Source of the DNA: Enterobacteriaceae bacterium
Lineage (GTDB): Bacteria > Pseudomonadota > Gammaproteobacteria > Enterobacterales > Enterobacteriaceae
NCBI GenBank assembly: GCA_902363335.1
Contig: CABIZV010000013.1
Location: 1 to 29,692, forward strand
DNA length: 29,692 bases
Direction of reading: 5' to 3'
The stretch's first letter is position 1. Each line of letters starts with the position of its first letter. The notes under the pieces were generated by a model, which searched no databases, was not told the DNA's origin, and saw nothing but the letters and a program-made list of their open reading frames with translations. The position numbers and the translations under genes are program-made. This document shows, one piece after another, positions 16,112-28,149 of this stretch.

Positions 16112-16140
16112 TGATGTATCACGGTCATGAGGGAGCATTT

Positions 16141-16446
16141 ATGAAGAATATCGTTTTATGCTGCGCTGCGGGAATGTCCACCAGTATGCTGGTTCAACGC
16201 ATGAAAGACGCCGCTCAGAAGAAAGGCATTGAGGTCTCAATTAAAGCCGTACCAGTGGCCGAATTTAAAGCAAATATCAATGATGCCGATATCGTGCTGC
16301 TTGGGCCGCAGGTGAAGTATGAGCAAGCTAAATTGCAGGCTCTGGCTGACCCACTGGGCAAAAAAGTCGCCGTTATCGACATGATGGACTACGGCATGAT
16401 GAAAGGCGATGTCGTGCTTGAGAAAGCCCTTAAGCTAATGGAGTGA
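16141..16446 (+). CDS. PTS EIIB component, lactose/chitobiose family
   Basis: A free-standing EIIB domain of the lactose/N,N'-diacetylchitobiose PTS family. It passes phosphate from EIIA to an incoming sugar bound by EIIC. The 101-residue protein has the phosphocysteine loop CCAAGMSTS, with C8 as the likely phosphorylated residue, as in ChbB. It also has the family stretch ADIVLLGPQVKYE. The start was placed at the ATG at 16141, which follows a GAGGGAG ribosome site. An upstream in-frame ATG at 16111 would overlap the predicted promoter. It is followed 7 bases later by EIIA. No EIIC gene is present nearby, so the sugar and role are unknown. Confidence 0.9.
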   Translation: MKNIVLCCAAGMSTSMLVQRMKDAAQKKGIEVSIKAVPVAEFKANINDADIVLLGPQVKYEQAKLQALADPLGKKVAVIDMMDYGMMKGDVVLEKALKLME

Positions 16447-16453
16447 TAAAGAC

Positions 16454-16771
16454 GTGGAAGATTTAGAATCAATCATCATGGAGCTGCTGGTCAATGCGGG
16501 TGCCGCACGGAGTTCAGCATTAACCGCGTTGCAGCTTGCTCGTAAAGGTGACTTTGACGGCGCAGCAAAAGCGATGGAAGAATCTCGTGAGTTTGTCAAA
16601 CAGGCTCATGGTATCCAGACCCAGCTCATCGGCCTTGACGAAGGCACAGGTAAATTACCGGTTAACCTGATTACCGTTCACTCTCAGGACCACCTGATGA
16701 ATGCGATGGTCATTCAGGATCTGGCGACCGATATGATTGAACTGTATCGCCGTATTCCTCTGGTCAGCTAA
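16454..16771 (+). CDS. PTS EIIA component, lactose/chitobiose family
   Basis: A small all-helical EIIA of the lactose/chitobiose family, normally a trimer that carries phosphate from HPr to EIIB. The 105-residue protein has the active-site motif VHSQDHLM, with H76 as the likely phosphorylated histidine and D79 as the central trimer aspartate. The start is a GTG, chosen because a GGAG ribosome site precedes it by about 10 bases and the N-terminus then aligns with ChbA. An ATG eight codons in would shorten helix 1. It is co-transcribed with EIIB and ends 12 bases before a strong hairpin. There is no partner permease in the window. Confidence 0.9.
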   Translation: MEDLESIIMELLVNAGAARSSALTALQLARKGDFDGAAKAMEESREFVKQAHGIQTQLIGLDEGTGKLPVNLITVHSQDHLMNAMVIQDLATDMIELYRRIPLVS

Positions 16772-16783
16772 TCACGCGACCTT

Positions 16784-16824
16784 AAGAACGCCCAAGGCAC
16801 CCGACGGGTGACTTGGGCGTTCTT
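16784..16824. terminator. Long hairpin after EIIA, probable terminator
   Basis: AAGAACGCCCAAG (16784-16796) and CTTGGGCGTTCTT (16812-16824) form a perfect 13-pair stem. An inner CACCC/GGGTG helix extends it after one mismatch. The downstream T content is only moderate. It stands between the PTS genes and the convergent rpoBC terminator and could act in both directions. Bases 16825-16922 hold nothing recognisable. Confidence 0.65.
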
Positions 16825-16922
16825 GCATTTTGTTGGCTCACTCGCACCGATGCAGGCAGCACGAAGTACCGATGGTTGTTCTGCACTTCCGCGAGCTATC
16901 TCCAGTATCCCAAGCAGACAAT

Positions 16923-16953
16923 AAAAAAGGCCTGTCATAATGACAGGCCTTTT
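16923..16953 (-). terminator. rplJL-rpoBC operon terminator
   Basis: On the minus strand a 13-pair stem, AAAAGGCCTGTCA with TGACAGGCCTTTT, has a TTA loop and is followed by TTTTTTAT. It lies 26 bases after the rpoC stop. It is a strong intrinsic terminator for the RNA polymerase operon. Confidence 0.95.
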
Positions 16954-16978
16954 CAACTTATCGCACTAGCGTAGACGA

Positions 16979-21202
<4,224 letters not shown>

Positions 21203-21278
21203 GGATTTGCTCCCGTCGGAGTTAGCACAATCTGGCGCCGGGTCTTACCCCGGCACCAGTGACCTGTTTGAGCGAGAG

Positions 21279-24200
21279 TTACTCGTCTTCCAGCTCGATG
21301 TTGATACCCAGCGAACGGATCTCTTTCAACAATACGTTGAACGATTCCGGCATGCCTGGTTCCATCTGATGGTTACCGTCTACGATGTTTTTATACATCT
21401 TAGTACGGCCATTCACGTCATCAGACTTAACGGTGAGCATTTCCTGAAGGGTGTATGCCGCGCCATATGCTTCCAGCGCCCACACTTCCATCTCCCCGAA
21501 GCGCTGACCACCGAACTGAGCCTTACCACCCAGCGGCTGCTGAGTAACCAGGCTGTAAGAACCGGTAGAACGCGCGTGCATCTTGTCATCGACCAGGTGG
21601 TTCAGTTTAAGCATGTACATGTAACCTACGGTTACCTGACGCTCAAACTGCTCGCCGGTGCGACCATCAAACAGCGTAATCTGACCTGAAGATGGCAGAC
21701 CACCCAGTTCCAGCAGCTCTTTGATTTCCGCTTCTTTCGCACCGTCAAAGACTGGCGTTGCGATTGGCATACCCTTACGCAGGTTTTCAGCCAGACGCAG
21801 AACTTCATCATCGCTGAAGGTGCTCAGGTCGACTTTCTGACGAACGTCGGTGCCCAGATCGTATGCACGCTGGATGAATTCGCGCAGTTTCGCGACTTCC
21901 TGCTGCTGTTTCAGCATGGCGTTGATCTTATCGCCGATACCTTTTGCAGCCATACCCAGGTGGGTTTCAAGGATCTGACCGATGTTCATACGCGATGGTA
22001 CGCCCAGCGGGTTCAGTACGATATCTACCGGCGTACCGTTAGCATCGTGTGGCATATCTTCGATCGGGTTGATCTTGGAGATAACACCCTTGTTACCGTG
22101 ACGACCTGCCATTTTGTCACCAGGCTGGATACGGCGTTTAACGGCCAGGTATACCTTAACAATCTTCAGCACGCCCGGTGCCAGATCGTCGCCTTGGGTG
22201 ATTTTGCGGCGTTTCGCTTCGAGTTTTTTCTCAAACTCGTGCTTCAGTTCGTCATACTGTTCAGCCAGCTGTTCCAGCTGATTCTGTTTTTCTTCGTCGT
22301 TCAGACCGAGTTCTAACCAGCGATCGCGAGGCAGTTTGTCGAGCTTCTCAGCTTCAACACCACCGGCAACCAGCACAGCGTAGATACGGCTGAACAGGCC
22401 AGCTTCGAGGATCTGCAGTTCTTCAGACAGGTCTTTTTTGGCCTGCTTCAGCTGCATTTCTTCGATTTCCAGCGCACGTTTGTCTTTTTCTACGCCATCG
22501 CGAGTAAAGACCTGAACGTCGATAACGGTACCGGAAACGCTGTTTGGTACGCGCAGAGAAGAGTCTTTAACGTCAGACGCTTTCTCACCGAAGATCGCAC
22601 GCAGCAGCTTCTCTTCTGGGGTCAGCTGGGTTTCACCTTTCGGCGTTACCTTACCAACCAGAATGTCGCCACCGGTCACTTCTGCACCAATGTAAACGAT
22701 ACCGGACTCATCCAGTTTGGAGAGCGCAGCTTCACCCACGTTCGGGATGTCAGCGGTGATCTCTTCTGGCCCCAGCTTGGTGTCACGGGACACACATGCC
22801 AGTTCCTGAATGTGGATGGTGGTGAAACGGTCTTCCTGAACAACACGCTCGGATACGAGGATGGAGTCTTCGAAGTTGTAACCGTTCCATGGCATGAATG
22901 CCACGCGCATGTTCTGACCTAACGCCAGTTCACCCAGGTCGGTGGACGGGCCATCTGCCAGCACGTCGCCGCGCTCGATTGGCTCACCCAGAGACACACA
23001 TGGCATCTGGTTAATACAGGTGTTCTGGTTAGAACGGGTGTATTTGGTCAGGTTATAGATGTCGATACCCGCTTCGCCCGGATACATCTCGTCTTCGTTA
23101 ACTTTGATAACGATACGGGATGCGTCAACGTACTGAACGGTACCGCCACGCTTAGCCACTGCAGTAACACCGGAGTCGACGGCAACAGCACGTTCCATAC
23201 CGGTACCAACCAGCGGCTTATCAGCACGCAGAGTTGGAACGGCCTGACGTTGCATGTTCGCACCCATCAATGCACGGTTGGCGTCATCGTGTTCAAGGAA
23301 CGGGATCAGGGACGCACCGACGGATACCACCTGTTGGGTGGATACGTCCATGTAGTCAACCTGGTCGCGGCTGAACAAGCTGGATTCGCCTTTGCTACGG
23401 CAAGTTACCAGGTCTTCTTCAAAGTGACCTTCGTCATCCAGGTTGGAGTTCGCCTGAGCGATAACGTAGTTGCCTTCTTCAATAGCAGACAGGTAATGAA
23501 TTTCGTCGGTTACAACACCGTCAGTCACTTTACGGTACGGAGTCTCAAGGAAACCGTATTCGTTAGTCTGTGCGTACACGGACAGGGAGTTGATCAGACC
23601 GATGTTCGGACCTTCAGGCGTTTCGATTGGACATACGCGACCGTAGTGAGTCGGGTGTACGTCTCGAACTTCAAAGCCTGCACGTTCACGGGTCAAACCG
23701 CCCGGGCCGAGGGCAGAGATACGACGTTTGTGCGTAATCTCAGACAACGGGTTGTTCTGGTCCATAAACTGGGAAAGCTGGCTGGAACCAAAGAACTCTT
23801 TAACCGCAGCAGAAATCGGTTTGGCGTTGATCATATCCTGAGGCATCAGGGTATCCAGATCGCCTAAAGACAGACGCTCTTTCACCGCACGCTCAACACG
23901 TACCAGGCCAACGCGGAATTGGTTTTCCGCCATTTCGCCTACGGAACGGATACGACGGTTGCCGAGGTGGTCGATATCATCGACTTCGCCTTTACCGTTA
24001 CGGATATCAATGAGCTTTTTCATCACTTCGATGATGTCTTCTTTGCTCAGGATACCGGAACCTTCGATTTCGTCGCGCAGCAGAGAACGGTTGAACTTCA
24101 TACGACCAACCGCAGACAGATCGTAGCGGTCTTCGGAGAAGAACAGATTCTCAAACAGGCTTTCAGCCGCTTCACGAGTCGGCGGCTCACCAGGGCGCAT

Positions 24201-25307
24201 CATGCGGTAGATTTCTACCAGCGCGCTCAGGCGATCGTTAGTTGGGTCGACGCGAATCGTTTCAGAGATGTACGCACCGTGGTCCAGATCGTTGGTGAAC
24301 AGCGTTTCGATACGCTTGTGACCAGCCTGGCTCAGCTTAGCCAGCAGATCCAGGCTCAGCTCCATGTTCGCTGCACAAATCAGCTCACCGGTAGATTCGT
24401 CAACGTAGTCTTTAGCCGCAACTTTACCCGCAATGTACTCAACCGGAACTTCGATATGTTTGATATCGTCTTTTTCCAGTTGGCGAATGTGGCGCGCAGT
24501 AATACGACGTGCTTTTTCTACGTAGATTTTGCCGTTCACTTCGATATCGAAGGAAGCAGTCTCACCGCGCAGGCGTTCTGGAATAAGTTCCATCTGCAGC
24601 TTGTTGTCACGAATTTCGAAGACAACTTTGTCAAAGAACAGGTCAAGGATCTGCTCAGTGGTGTACTGCAGCGCACGCAGAATGATGGTTGCAGGCAGTT
24701 TACGACGACGGTCGATACGGACAAACAGGTTGTCTTTCGGATCGAACTCGAAGTCCAGCCATGAACCACGGTAAGGAATGATACGCGCGTTATACAGCAC
24801 TTTACCCGAAGAGTGGGTTTTACCCTTATCGGAGTCAAAGAAGACGCCTGGGCTACGGTGCAGCTGAGAAACGATAACACGCTCAGTACCGTTGATAACA
24901 AAGGTACCGTTGTCGGTCATGAGCGGAATTTCGCCCATGTACACTTCTTGTTCTTTAATGTCTTTTACGGTGCCTTCCGGCGCTTCGCGCTCGTAGATCA
25001 CCAGACGCAGTTTTACGCGCAGCGGTGCAGAATAAGTCACGCCACGGATCTGACATTCCTGAACGTCGAAGACCGGTTCGCCCAAGCGGTAGCTGACGTA
25101 TTGCAGCTCCGAATAACCGCTGTAGCTCTTAATCGGGAATACGGAACGGAAAGCTGCTTCCAGACCATACTGACCTTCAGGATCTTGCTCGATAAACTTC
25201 TGGAACGAGTCAAGCTGGATAGAAAGGAGATAAGGTATGTCCAGAACCTGCGGACGTTTACCAAAATCCTTACGAATACGTTTTTTCTCGGTATAGGAGT
25301 AAACCAT
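21279..25307 (-). CDS. rpoB: RNA polymerase beta subunit
   Basis: Beta is the other large catalytic subunit of RNA polymerase and the target of rifampicin. The ATG at 25307, after a GAGGAA ribosome site, gives the family's 1342 residues starting MVYSYTEKKRIRKDFG. The reading frame stays open 33 codons further up, but that stretch is the untranslated leader. Rifampicin cluster I reads as wild type (SQLSQFMDQNNPLSEI, then THKRRISALGP), so no cluster I resistance change is visible. Beta and beta' are made from one mRNA; an attenuator between rplL and rpoB sets their level below that of the ribosomal proteins. Confidence 0.99.
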   Translation of the reverse strand: MVYSYTEKKRIRKDFGKRPQVLDIPYLLSIQLDSFQKFIEQDPEGQYGLEAAFRSVFPIKSYSGYSELQYVSYRLGEPVFDVQECQIRGVTYSAPLRVKLRLVIYEREAPEGTVKDIKEQEVYMGEIPLMTDNGTFVINGTERVIVSQLHRSPGVFFDSDKGKTHSSGKVLYNARIIPYRGSWLDFEFDPKDNLFVRIDRRRKLPATIILRALQYTTEQILDLFFDKVVFEIRDNKLQMELIPERLRGETASFDIEVNGKIYVEKARRITARHIRQLEKDDIKHIEVPVEYIAGKVAAKDYVDESTGELICAANMELSLDLLAKLSQAGHKRIETLFTNDLDHGAYISETIRVDPTNDRLSALVEIYRMMRPGEPPTREAAESLFENLFFSEDRYDLSAVGRMKFNRSLLRDEIEGSGILSKEDIIEVMKKLIDIRNGKGEVDDIDHLGNRRIRSVGEMAENQFRVGLVRVERAVKERLSLGDLDTLMPQDMINAKPISAAVKEFFGSSQLSQFMDQNNPLSEITHKRRISALGPGGLTRERAGFEVRDVHPTHYGRVCPIETPEGPNIGLINSLSVYAQTNEYGFLETPYRKVTDGVVTDEIHYLSAIEEGNYVIAQANSNLDDEGHFEEDLVTCRSKGESSLFSRDQVDYMDVSTQQVVSVGASLIPFLEHDDANRALMGANMQRQAVPTLRADKPLVGTGMERAVAVDSGVTAVAKRGGTVQYVDASRIVIKVNEDEMYPGEAGIDIYNLTKYTRSNQNTCINQMPCVSLGEPIERGDVLADGPSTDLGELALGQNMRVAFMPWNGYNFEDSILVSERVVQEDRFTTIHIQELACVSRDTKLGPEEITADIPNVGEAALSKLDESGIVYIGAEVTGGDILVGKVTPKGETQLTPEEKLLRAIFGEKASDVKDSSLRVPNSVSGTVIDVQVFTRDGVEKDKRALEIEEMQLKQAKKDLSEELQILEAGLFSRIYAVLVAGGVEAEKLDKLPRDRWLELGLNDEEKQNQLEQLAEQYDELKHEFEKKLEAKRRKITQGDDLAPGVLKIVKVYLAVKRRIQPGDKMAGRHGNKGVISKINPIEDMPHDANGTPVDIVLNPLGVPSRMNIGQILETHLGMAAKGIGDKINAMLKQQQEVAKLREFIQRAYDLGTDVRQKVDLSTFSDDEVLRLAENLRKGMPIATPVFDGAKEAEIKELLELGGLPSSGQITLFDGRTGEQFERQVTVGYMYMLKLNHLVDDKMHARSTGSYSLVTQQPLGGKAQFGGQRFGEMEVWALEAYGAAYTLQEMLTVKSDDVNGRTKMYKNIVDGNHQMEPGMPESFNVLLKEIRSLGINIELEDE

Positions 25308-25625
25308 AGGGTTCCTCAGCTCGCTGACAAGTCGACGCATCTGTCCATAGGCAGACAGTTTGTGCAACACTATTTTGTGGACCGGAAAATGGAACACTTT
25401 CCGCAATACCTGTTGCTATCACGCTTAAACCATTTCATTGCGATTTACACAGAGCGAGCACCCTGTCGCAATATATTAAGTCGTCGATAGAAACAGGCAT
25501 TGTCAGGACAGCCAGCAGTCAAACAGTGTGAAATGCTACTGGCGCCTTACAGCGCAAAATGGCTGGTGACTAAAAAGTCACCAGCCATCGGCCTGATTTC
25601 TCAGGCTTCAACTAGAAAAGTTGGC
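25308..25625 (-). promoter_or_regulatory. rplL-rpoB intergenic leader
   Basis: These 318 bases hold no gene. In E. coli the matching region contains a partial terminator and an RNase III processing site that separates the rplJL and rpoBC messages. Here the attenuator hairpin is clear (listed separately). A small GCGC/GCGC hairpin follows at 25540-25553. The sequence before rpoB (25310-25480) resembles the E. coli leader as I remember it. The RNase III site cannot be pinned down by eye. Confidence 0.7.
25555..25588 (-). terminator. rpoBC attenuator (partial terminator)
   Basis: On the minus strand, ATGGCTGGTGACT and AGTCACCAGCCAT form a perfect 13-pair stem with a TTTT loop. Only four T follow before GCGC. 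The strong stem with a short T tract fits a read-through attenuator. It lies 38 bases after the rplL stop, between ribosomal protein and polymerase genes. Confidence 0.88.
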
Positions 25626-25991
25626 TTATTTAACTTCAACTTCAGCGCCAGCTTCTTCCAGAGATTTTTTCAGTGCTTCAGCGTCATCTTTGCTCACGCC
25701 TTCTTTCAGTGCAGCTGGAGCAGATTCTACCAGGTCTTTAGCTTCTTTCAGACCCAGGCCAGTTGCGCCACGTACTGCTTTGATTACTGCAACTTTGTTC
25801 GCGCCAACAGCTTTCAGTACGACGTCGAATTCAGTTTTTTCTTCAGCAGCTTCAGCTGGACCTGCAGCAACAGCTACAGCGGCAGCAGCAGAAACACCGA
25901 ATTTTTCTTCCATTGCAGAAATCAGTTCTACAACGTCCATTACGGACATAGCTGCAACTGCTTCAATGATTTGATCTTTAGTGATAGACAT
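25626..25991 (-). CDS. rplL: 50S ribosomal protein bL12 (L7/L12)
   Basis: L7/L12 forms the multi-copy stalk of the large subunit that recruits and activates the translation GTPases. The 121-residue protein has the N-terminal dimerisation part (SITKDQIIEAVAAMSVMD), an alanine-rich hinge (about 36-53) and the globular C-terminal domain ending EEAGAEVEVK. An AGGAAC ribosome site precedes the ATG. It follows rplJ by 66 bases and is made in excess, as the stalk needs four copies per ribosome. Confidence 0.99.
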   Translation of the reverse strand: MSITKDQIIEAVAAMSVMDVVELISAMEEKFGVSAAAAVAVAAGPAEAAEEKTEFDVVLKAVGANKVAVIKAVRGATGLGLKEAKDLVESAPAALKEGVSKDDAEALKKSLEEAGAEVEVK

Positions 25992-26057
25992 TTAAATTGT
26001 TCCTGAAAATCAGAATAAGTTTATACGTAAGCAAATACTTTACAAAGACAACTGCGA

Positions 26058-26555
26058 TTAAGCAGCTTCTTTCGCATCGCGTACAGCAGCCAGAGTGCGA
26101 ACCAGTTTGCCAGCCGAAGCTTCTTTCATGGTTGCCATCAGGCGTGCAATTGCTTCTTCGTAGGTTGGCAGTGTAGCCAGGCGATCGATTTGCGATGCCG
26201 GGATCAACTCACCTTCAAAGGCTGCGGCTTTGACCTCAAATTTTGCATTCGCTTTCGCGAAATCTTTGAACAGACGAGCAGCTGCGCCCGGGTGTTCCAG
26301 AGAATATGCAATCAGGGTCGGACCAACAAACGTGTCTTTCAGGCACTCGAACTGAGTACCTTCAACGACGCGGCGCAGCAGGGTGTTACGAACAACACGC
26401 ATGTATACGCCAGCTTCACGACCTGCTTTACGCAGTTCAGTCATTTTGTCTACAGTAACGCCACGGGAATCCGCAACTACTGCAGACAGCGCGCCTTTGG
26501 CTACTTCGCTGACTTCAGCAACAATCGCTTGTTTGTCTTGAAGATTTAAAGCCAT
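26058..26555 (-). CDS. rplJ: 50S ribosomal protein uL10
   Basis: L10 anchors the L7/L12 stalk to 23S rRNA and, as the L10-L12 complex, represses translation of its own mRNA. The start was set at the ATG at 26555, giving 165 residues beginning MALNLQDKQAIVAEV and following an AGGAG ribosome site. An in-frame ATG 33 bases upstream lies in the leader and is rejected. The C-terminal helix that binds L12 dimers is intact. It is transcribed from its own promoter after rplA and by read-through from rplKA. Confidence 0.99.
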   Translation of the reverse strand: MALNLQDKQAIVAEVSEVAKGALSAVVADSRGVTVDKMTELRKAGREAGVYMRVVRNTLLRRVVEGTQFECLKDTFVGPTLIAYSLEHPGAAARLFKDFAKANAKFEVKAAAFEGELIPASQIDRLATLPTYEEAIARLMATMKEASAGKLVRTLAAVRDAKEAA

Positions 26556-26770
26556 TAGCTTTGCTCCTGGATGTTTGCCGGGACTCATGCCCCGGAACTC
26601 ACTTCACTCTCCCAAACGGAAAGAGCGTCTAAATACGGTGAGCAGAAACAAGCCAGAGTATTAAAAATAATCTTAGCGTTCTGTCACCGTCTACGCAGGG
26701 CATTAAGCTTCTTTCGAAACACCTGCGGTCTTCGACGGAGGCCTGGATAGGCCAGGCTCCAACGAACAAA
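26556..26770 (-). promoter_or_regulatory. rplJ mRNA leader, candidate L10-L12 autoregulatory site
   Basis: This leader resembles the E. coli rplJ leader as I remember it. It contains a stable hairpin (GGAGCCTGG with CCAGGCCTCC, 26737-26760 read on the minus strand). That is followed by the CCGTCGAAGACCGCAGG segment where L10 binding is expected. Bound L10-L12 complex would block translation starting at AGGAGC before rplJ. The identification rests on position and remembered similarity, not on a fold calculation. Confidence 0.55.
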
Positions 26771-26777
26771 TCTTGTC

Positions 26778-26902
26778 TATCCGTCGCTATTCAATCTGTG
26801 GCGGCGTTGACTGCCTTCGCTCACACCAGTCACATAGTTAACTATGCTCCTGGCGATTCACTCAGTTGTCGCCTTGCCGCAACCTGAATATCTCGGATAT
26901 AC
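26778..26902. repeat. ERIC (IRU) repeat element
   Basis: About 125 bases matching the enterobacterial repetitive intergenic consensus. CGCTCACACCAGTCAC matches the right ERIC core and CTCCTGGCGATTCAC the left one, on either side of the central perfect palindrome CATAGTTAACTATG (26833-26846). The ends read TATCCGTC... and ...CGGATATAC, close to the element's TATACCCGTC and GGGTATA ends. The 127-base consensus length fits. It lies between rplA and rplJ, downstream of the rplJ promoter, so it is transcribed as part of the rplJ leader and could fold into a long hairpin. Confidence 0.92.
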
Positions 26903-26932
26903 GTCTGCAACTAGCAGAAACGTGGGGGTAAG

Positions 26933-26961
26933 ATTGTAGACAAAATCACCGCCCACGTAAA
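26933..26961 (-). promoter_or_regulatory. rplJ promoter (PL10)
   Basis: On the minus strand, TTTACG (26956-26961), a 17-base spacer and TACAAT (26933-26938). It starts just after the rplA stop and predicts a start point near 26926. That gives rplJ a leader of about 370 bases. This is the known position of the main rplJL-rpoBC promoter in E. coli. Confidence 0.8.
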
Positions 26962-26965
26962 GGCA

Positions 26966-27670
26966 TTAGTTTGCAGCAGCGCTCAGGCCAGCCTGATCTA
27001 CTGCAACACCCGCACCCATGGTGGTGGAGATGCTAACTTTCTTGATGTACACGCCTTTAGCCTGAGTTGGTTTTGCTTTTTTCAGCGCAACCAGCAGAGA
27101 TTCCAGGTTTTCTTTCAGTTTGTCAGCGTCAAAGTCCACTTTACCGATGGTAGTGTGGATGATGCCGTTTTTGTCGTTACGATAACGAACCTGACCTGCT
27201 TTAGCGTTCTTAACCGCTTCAGCAACGTTAGGAGTTACGGTACCAACTTTAGGGTTTGGCATCAGACCACGTGGGCCCAGAACCTGACCCAGCTGGCCAA
27301 CAACGCGCATTGCATCAGGAGAAGCAATAACAACGTCGAAGTTCATTTCGCCTTTCTTGATCTGTTCAGCCAGATCTTCCATACCTACCAGCTCAGCGCC
27401 AGCAGCTTTAGCTGCTTCAGCGTTAGGGCCCTGGGTAAATACGGCAACGCGAACGGAACGGCCAGTACCGTGCGGCAGTACAGTTGCACCACGTACGTTC
27501 TGGTCAGATTTACGAGCGTCGATACCGAGGTTAACGGCAACGTCAACGCTTTCGTTGAATTTAGCAGTGGCCAGCTCTTTCAGCAGAGCAATGGCTTCGT
27601 TGATGTCGTACTGCTTAGTAGCATCAACTTTGTCACGGATCACGCGCATACGCTTGGTCAGTTTAGCCAT
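26966..27670 (-). CDS. rplA: 50S ribosomal protein uL1
   Basis: L1 binds 23S rRNA at the mobile stalk near the E site and represses translation of the rplK-rplA mRNA when in excess. The 234-residue protein starts MAKLTKRMRVIRDKVDATKQ and has the family motifs LPHGTGRSVRVAVF and MPNPKVGTVTPNV. Its GGAGG ribosome site lies inside the last codons of rplK, 3 bases separate the genes, and translation is probably coupled. The rplJ promoter begins directly after its stop. Confidence 0.99.
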   Translation of the reverse strand: MAKLTKRMRVIRDKVDATKQYDINEAIALLKELATAKFNESVDVAVNLGIDARKSDQNVRGATVLPHGTGRSVRVAVFTQGPNAEAAKAAGAELVGMEDLAEQIKKGEMNFDVVIASPDAMRVVGQLGQVLGPRGLMPNPKVGTVTPNVAEAVKNAKAGQVRYRNDKNGIIHTTIGKVDFDADKLKENLESLLVALKKAKPTQAKGVYIKKVSISTTMGAGVAVDQAGLSAAAN

Positions 27671-27673
27671 TTC

Positions 27674-28102
27674 TTAATCCTCCACTACCAGGCCCATGGA
27701 ACGTGCAGTACCTTCGATTGAGCGAGTCATCGCTTCAATGTCGGCGCCAGTCATGTCGGCAGCTTTGGTCTGCGCGATTTCCTGCAGCTGAGCGCGGGAA
27801 ATTTTACCAACTTTGTCTTTGTTCGGCTTACCGGAACCAGACTTAATACCAGCTGCTTTTTTCAGCAGAACTGCTGCTGGAGGCGTTTTGGTAATGAAGG
27901 TGAAAGAACGGTCAGCGTAAACGGTGATAACAACCGGAATTGGCAGACCTTTTTCGATGGAATCAGTTTTTGCGTTGAACGCTTTGCAGAATTCCATGAT
28001 GTTCACGCCCTGCTGACCCAGTGCTGGACCAACCGGTGGACTTGGGTTCGCCATACCAGCTGCAACCTGCAGCTTAACGTAGGCTTGGACTTTCTTAGCC
28101 AT
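27674..28102 (-). CDS. rplK: 50S ribosomal protein uL11
   Basis: L11 sits at the GTPase-associated centre of the large subunit and is needed for RelA to sense uncharged tRNA. The 142-residue protein begins MAKKVQAYVKLQVAAGMANP, with the proline-rich hinge PSPPVGPALGQQGVNIMEF typical of the family. An AGAGGA ribosome site precedes the ATG. It is the first gene of rplKA, with its own promoter and a candidate L1 operator upstream. Confidence 0.99.
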   Translation of the reverse strand: MAKKVQAYVKLQVAAGMANPSPPVGPALGQQGVNIMEFCKAFNAKTDSIEKGLPIPVVITVYADRSFTFITKTPPAAVLLKKAAGIKSGSGKPNKDKVGKISRAQLQEIAQTKAADMTGADIEAMTRSIEGTARSMGLVVED

Positions 28103-28119
28103 TCTAAAATCCTCTAATT

Positions 28120-28147
28120 GGGTAATAGCGCCTTAAAAAGGCTCCCC
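28120..28147 (-). promoter_or_regulatory. Candidate L1 translational operator before rplK
   Basis: In the rplK leader the minus strand reads GGGGAGCC, a T-rich loop, AAGGC, GCTATTACCC. This can fold into a stem with an internal loop, as in the known L1 binding site of the L11 mRNA. It ends shortly before the rplK ribosome site. Excess L1 would repress rplK and, through coupling, rplA. Confidence 0.6.
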
Positions 28148-28149
28148 GT

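Noticed and set aside
16111..16140. 10-codon extension of the EIIB gene
   Set aside because: It would start at the predicted promoter, lacks a ribosome site, and the ATG at 16141 has a strong one and the family N-terminus.
16768..16956. 62-codon minus-strand frame between EIIA and rpoC
   Set aside because: It spans two terminator hairpins and resembles nothing known; there is no ribosome site.
23700..23800. Possible rifampicin-resistance change in rpoB cluster I
   Set aside because: The region reads as wild type, including the Asp, His and Ser positions most often changed.
23919..24764. Open frame of 281 codons antisense to rpoB
   Set aside because: Same explanation as for rpoC: a shadow of a conserved gene with biased codons.
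25308..25406. 33-codon upstream extension of rpoB
   Set aside because: The frame is open by chance through the leader. The ATG at 25307 has the ribosome site and gives the exact conserved length and N-terminus.
26778..26902. Mobile insertion sequence or MITE interrupting the rplA-rplJ gap
   Set aside because: The repeat fits ERIC consensus in sequence and length. No transposase or target duplication is visible, so it is listed as an ERIC element instead.
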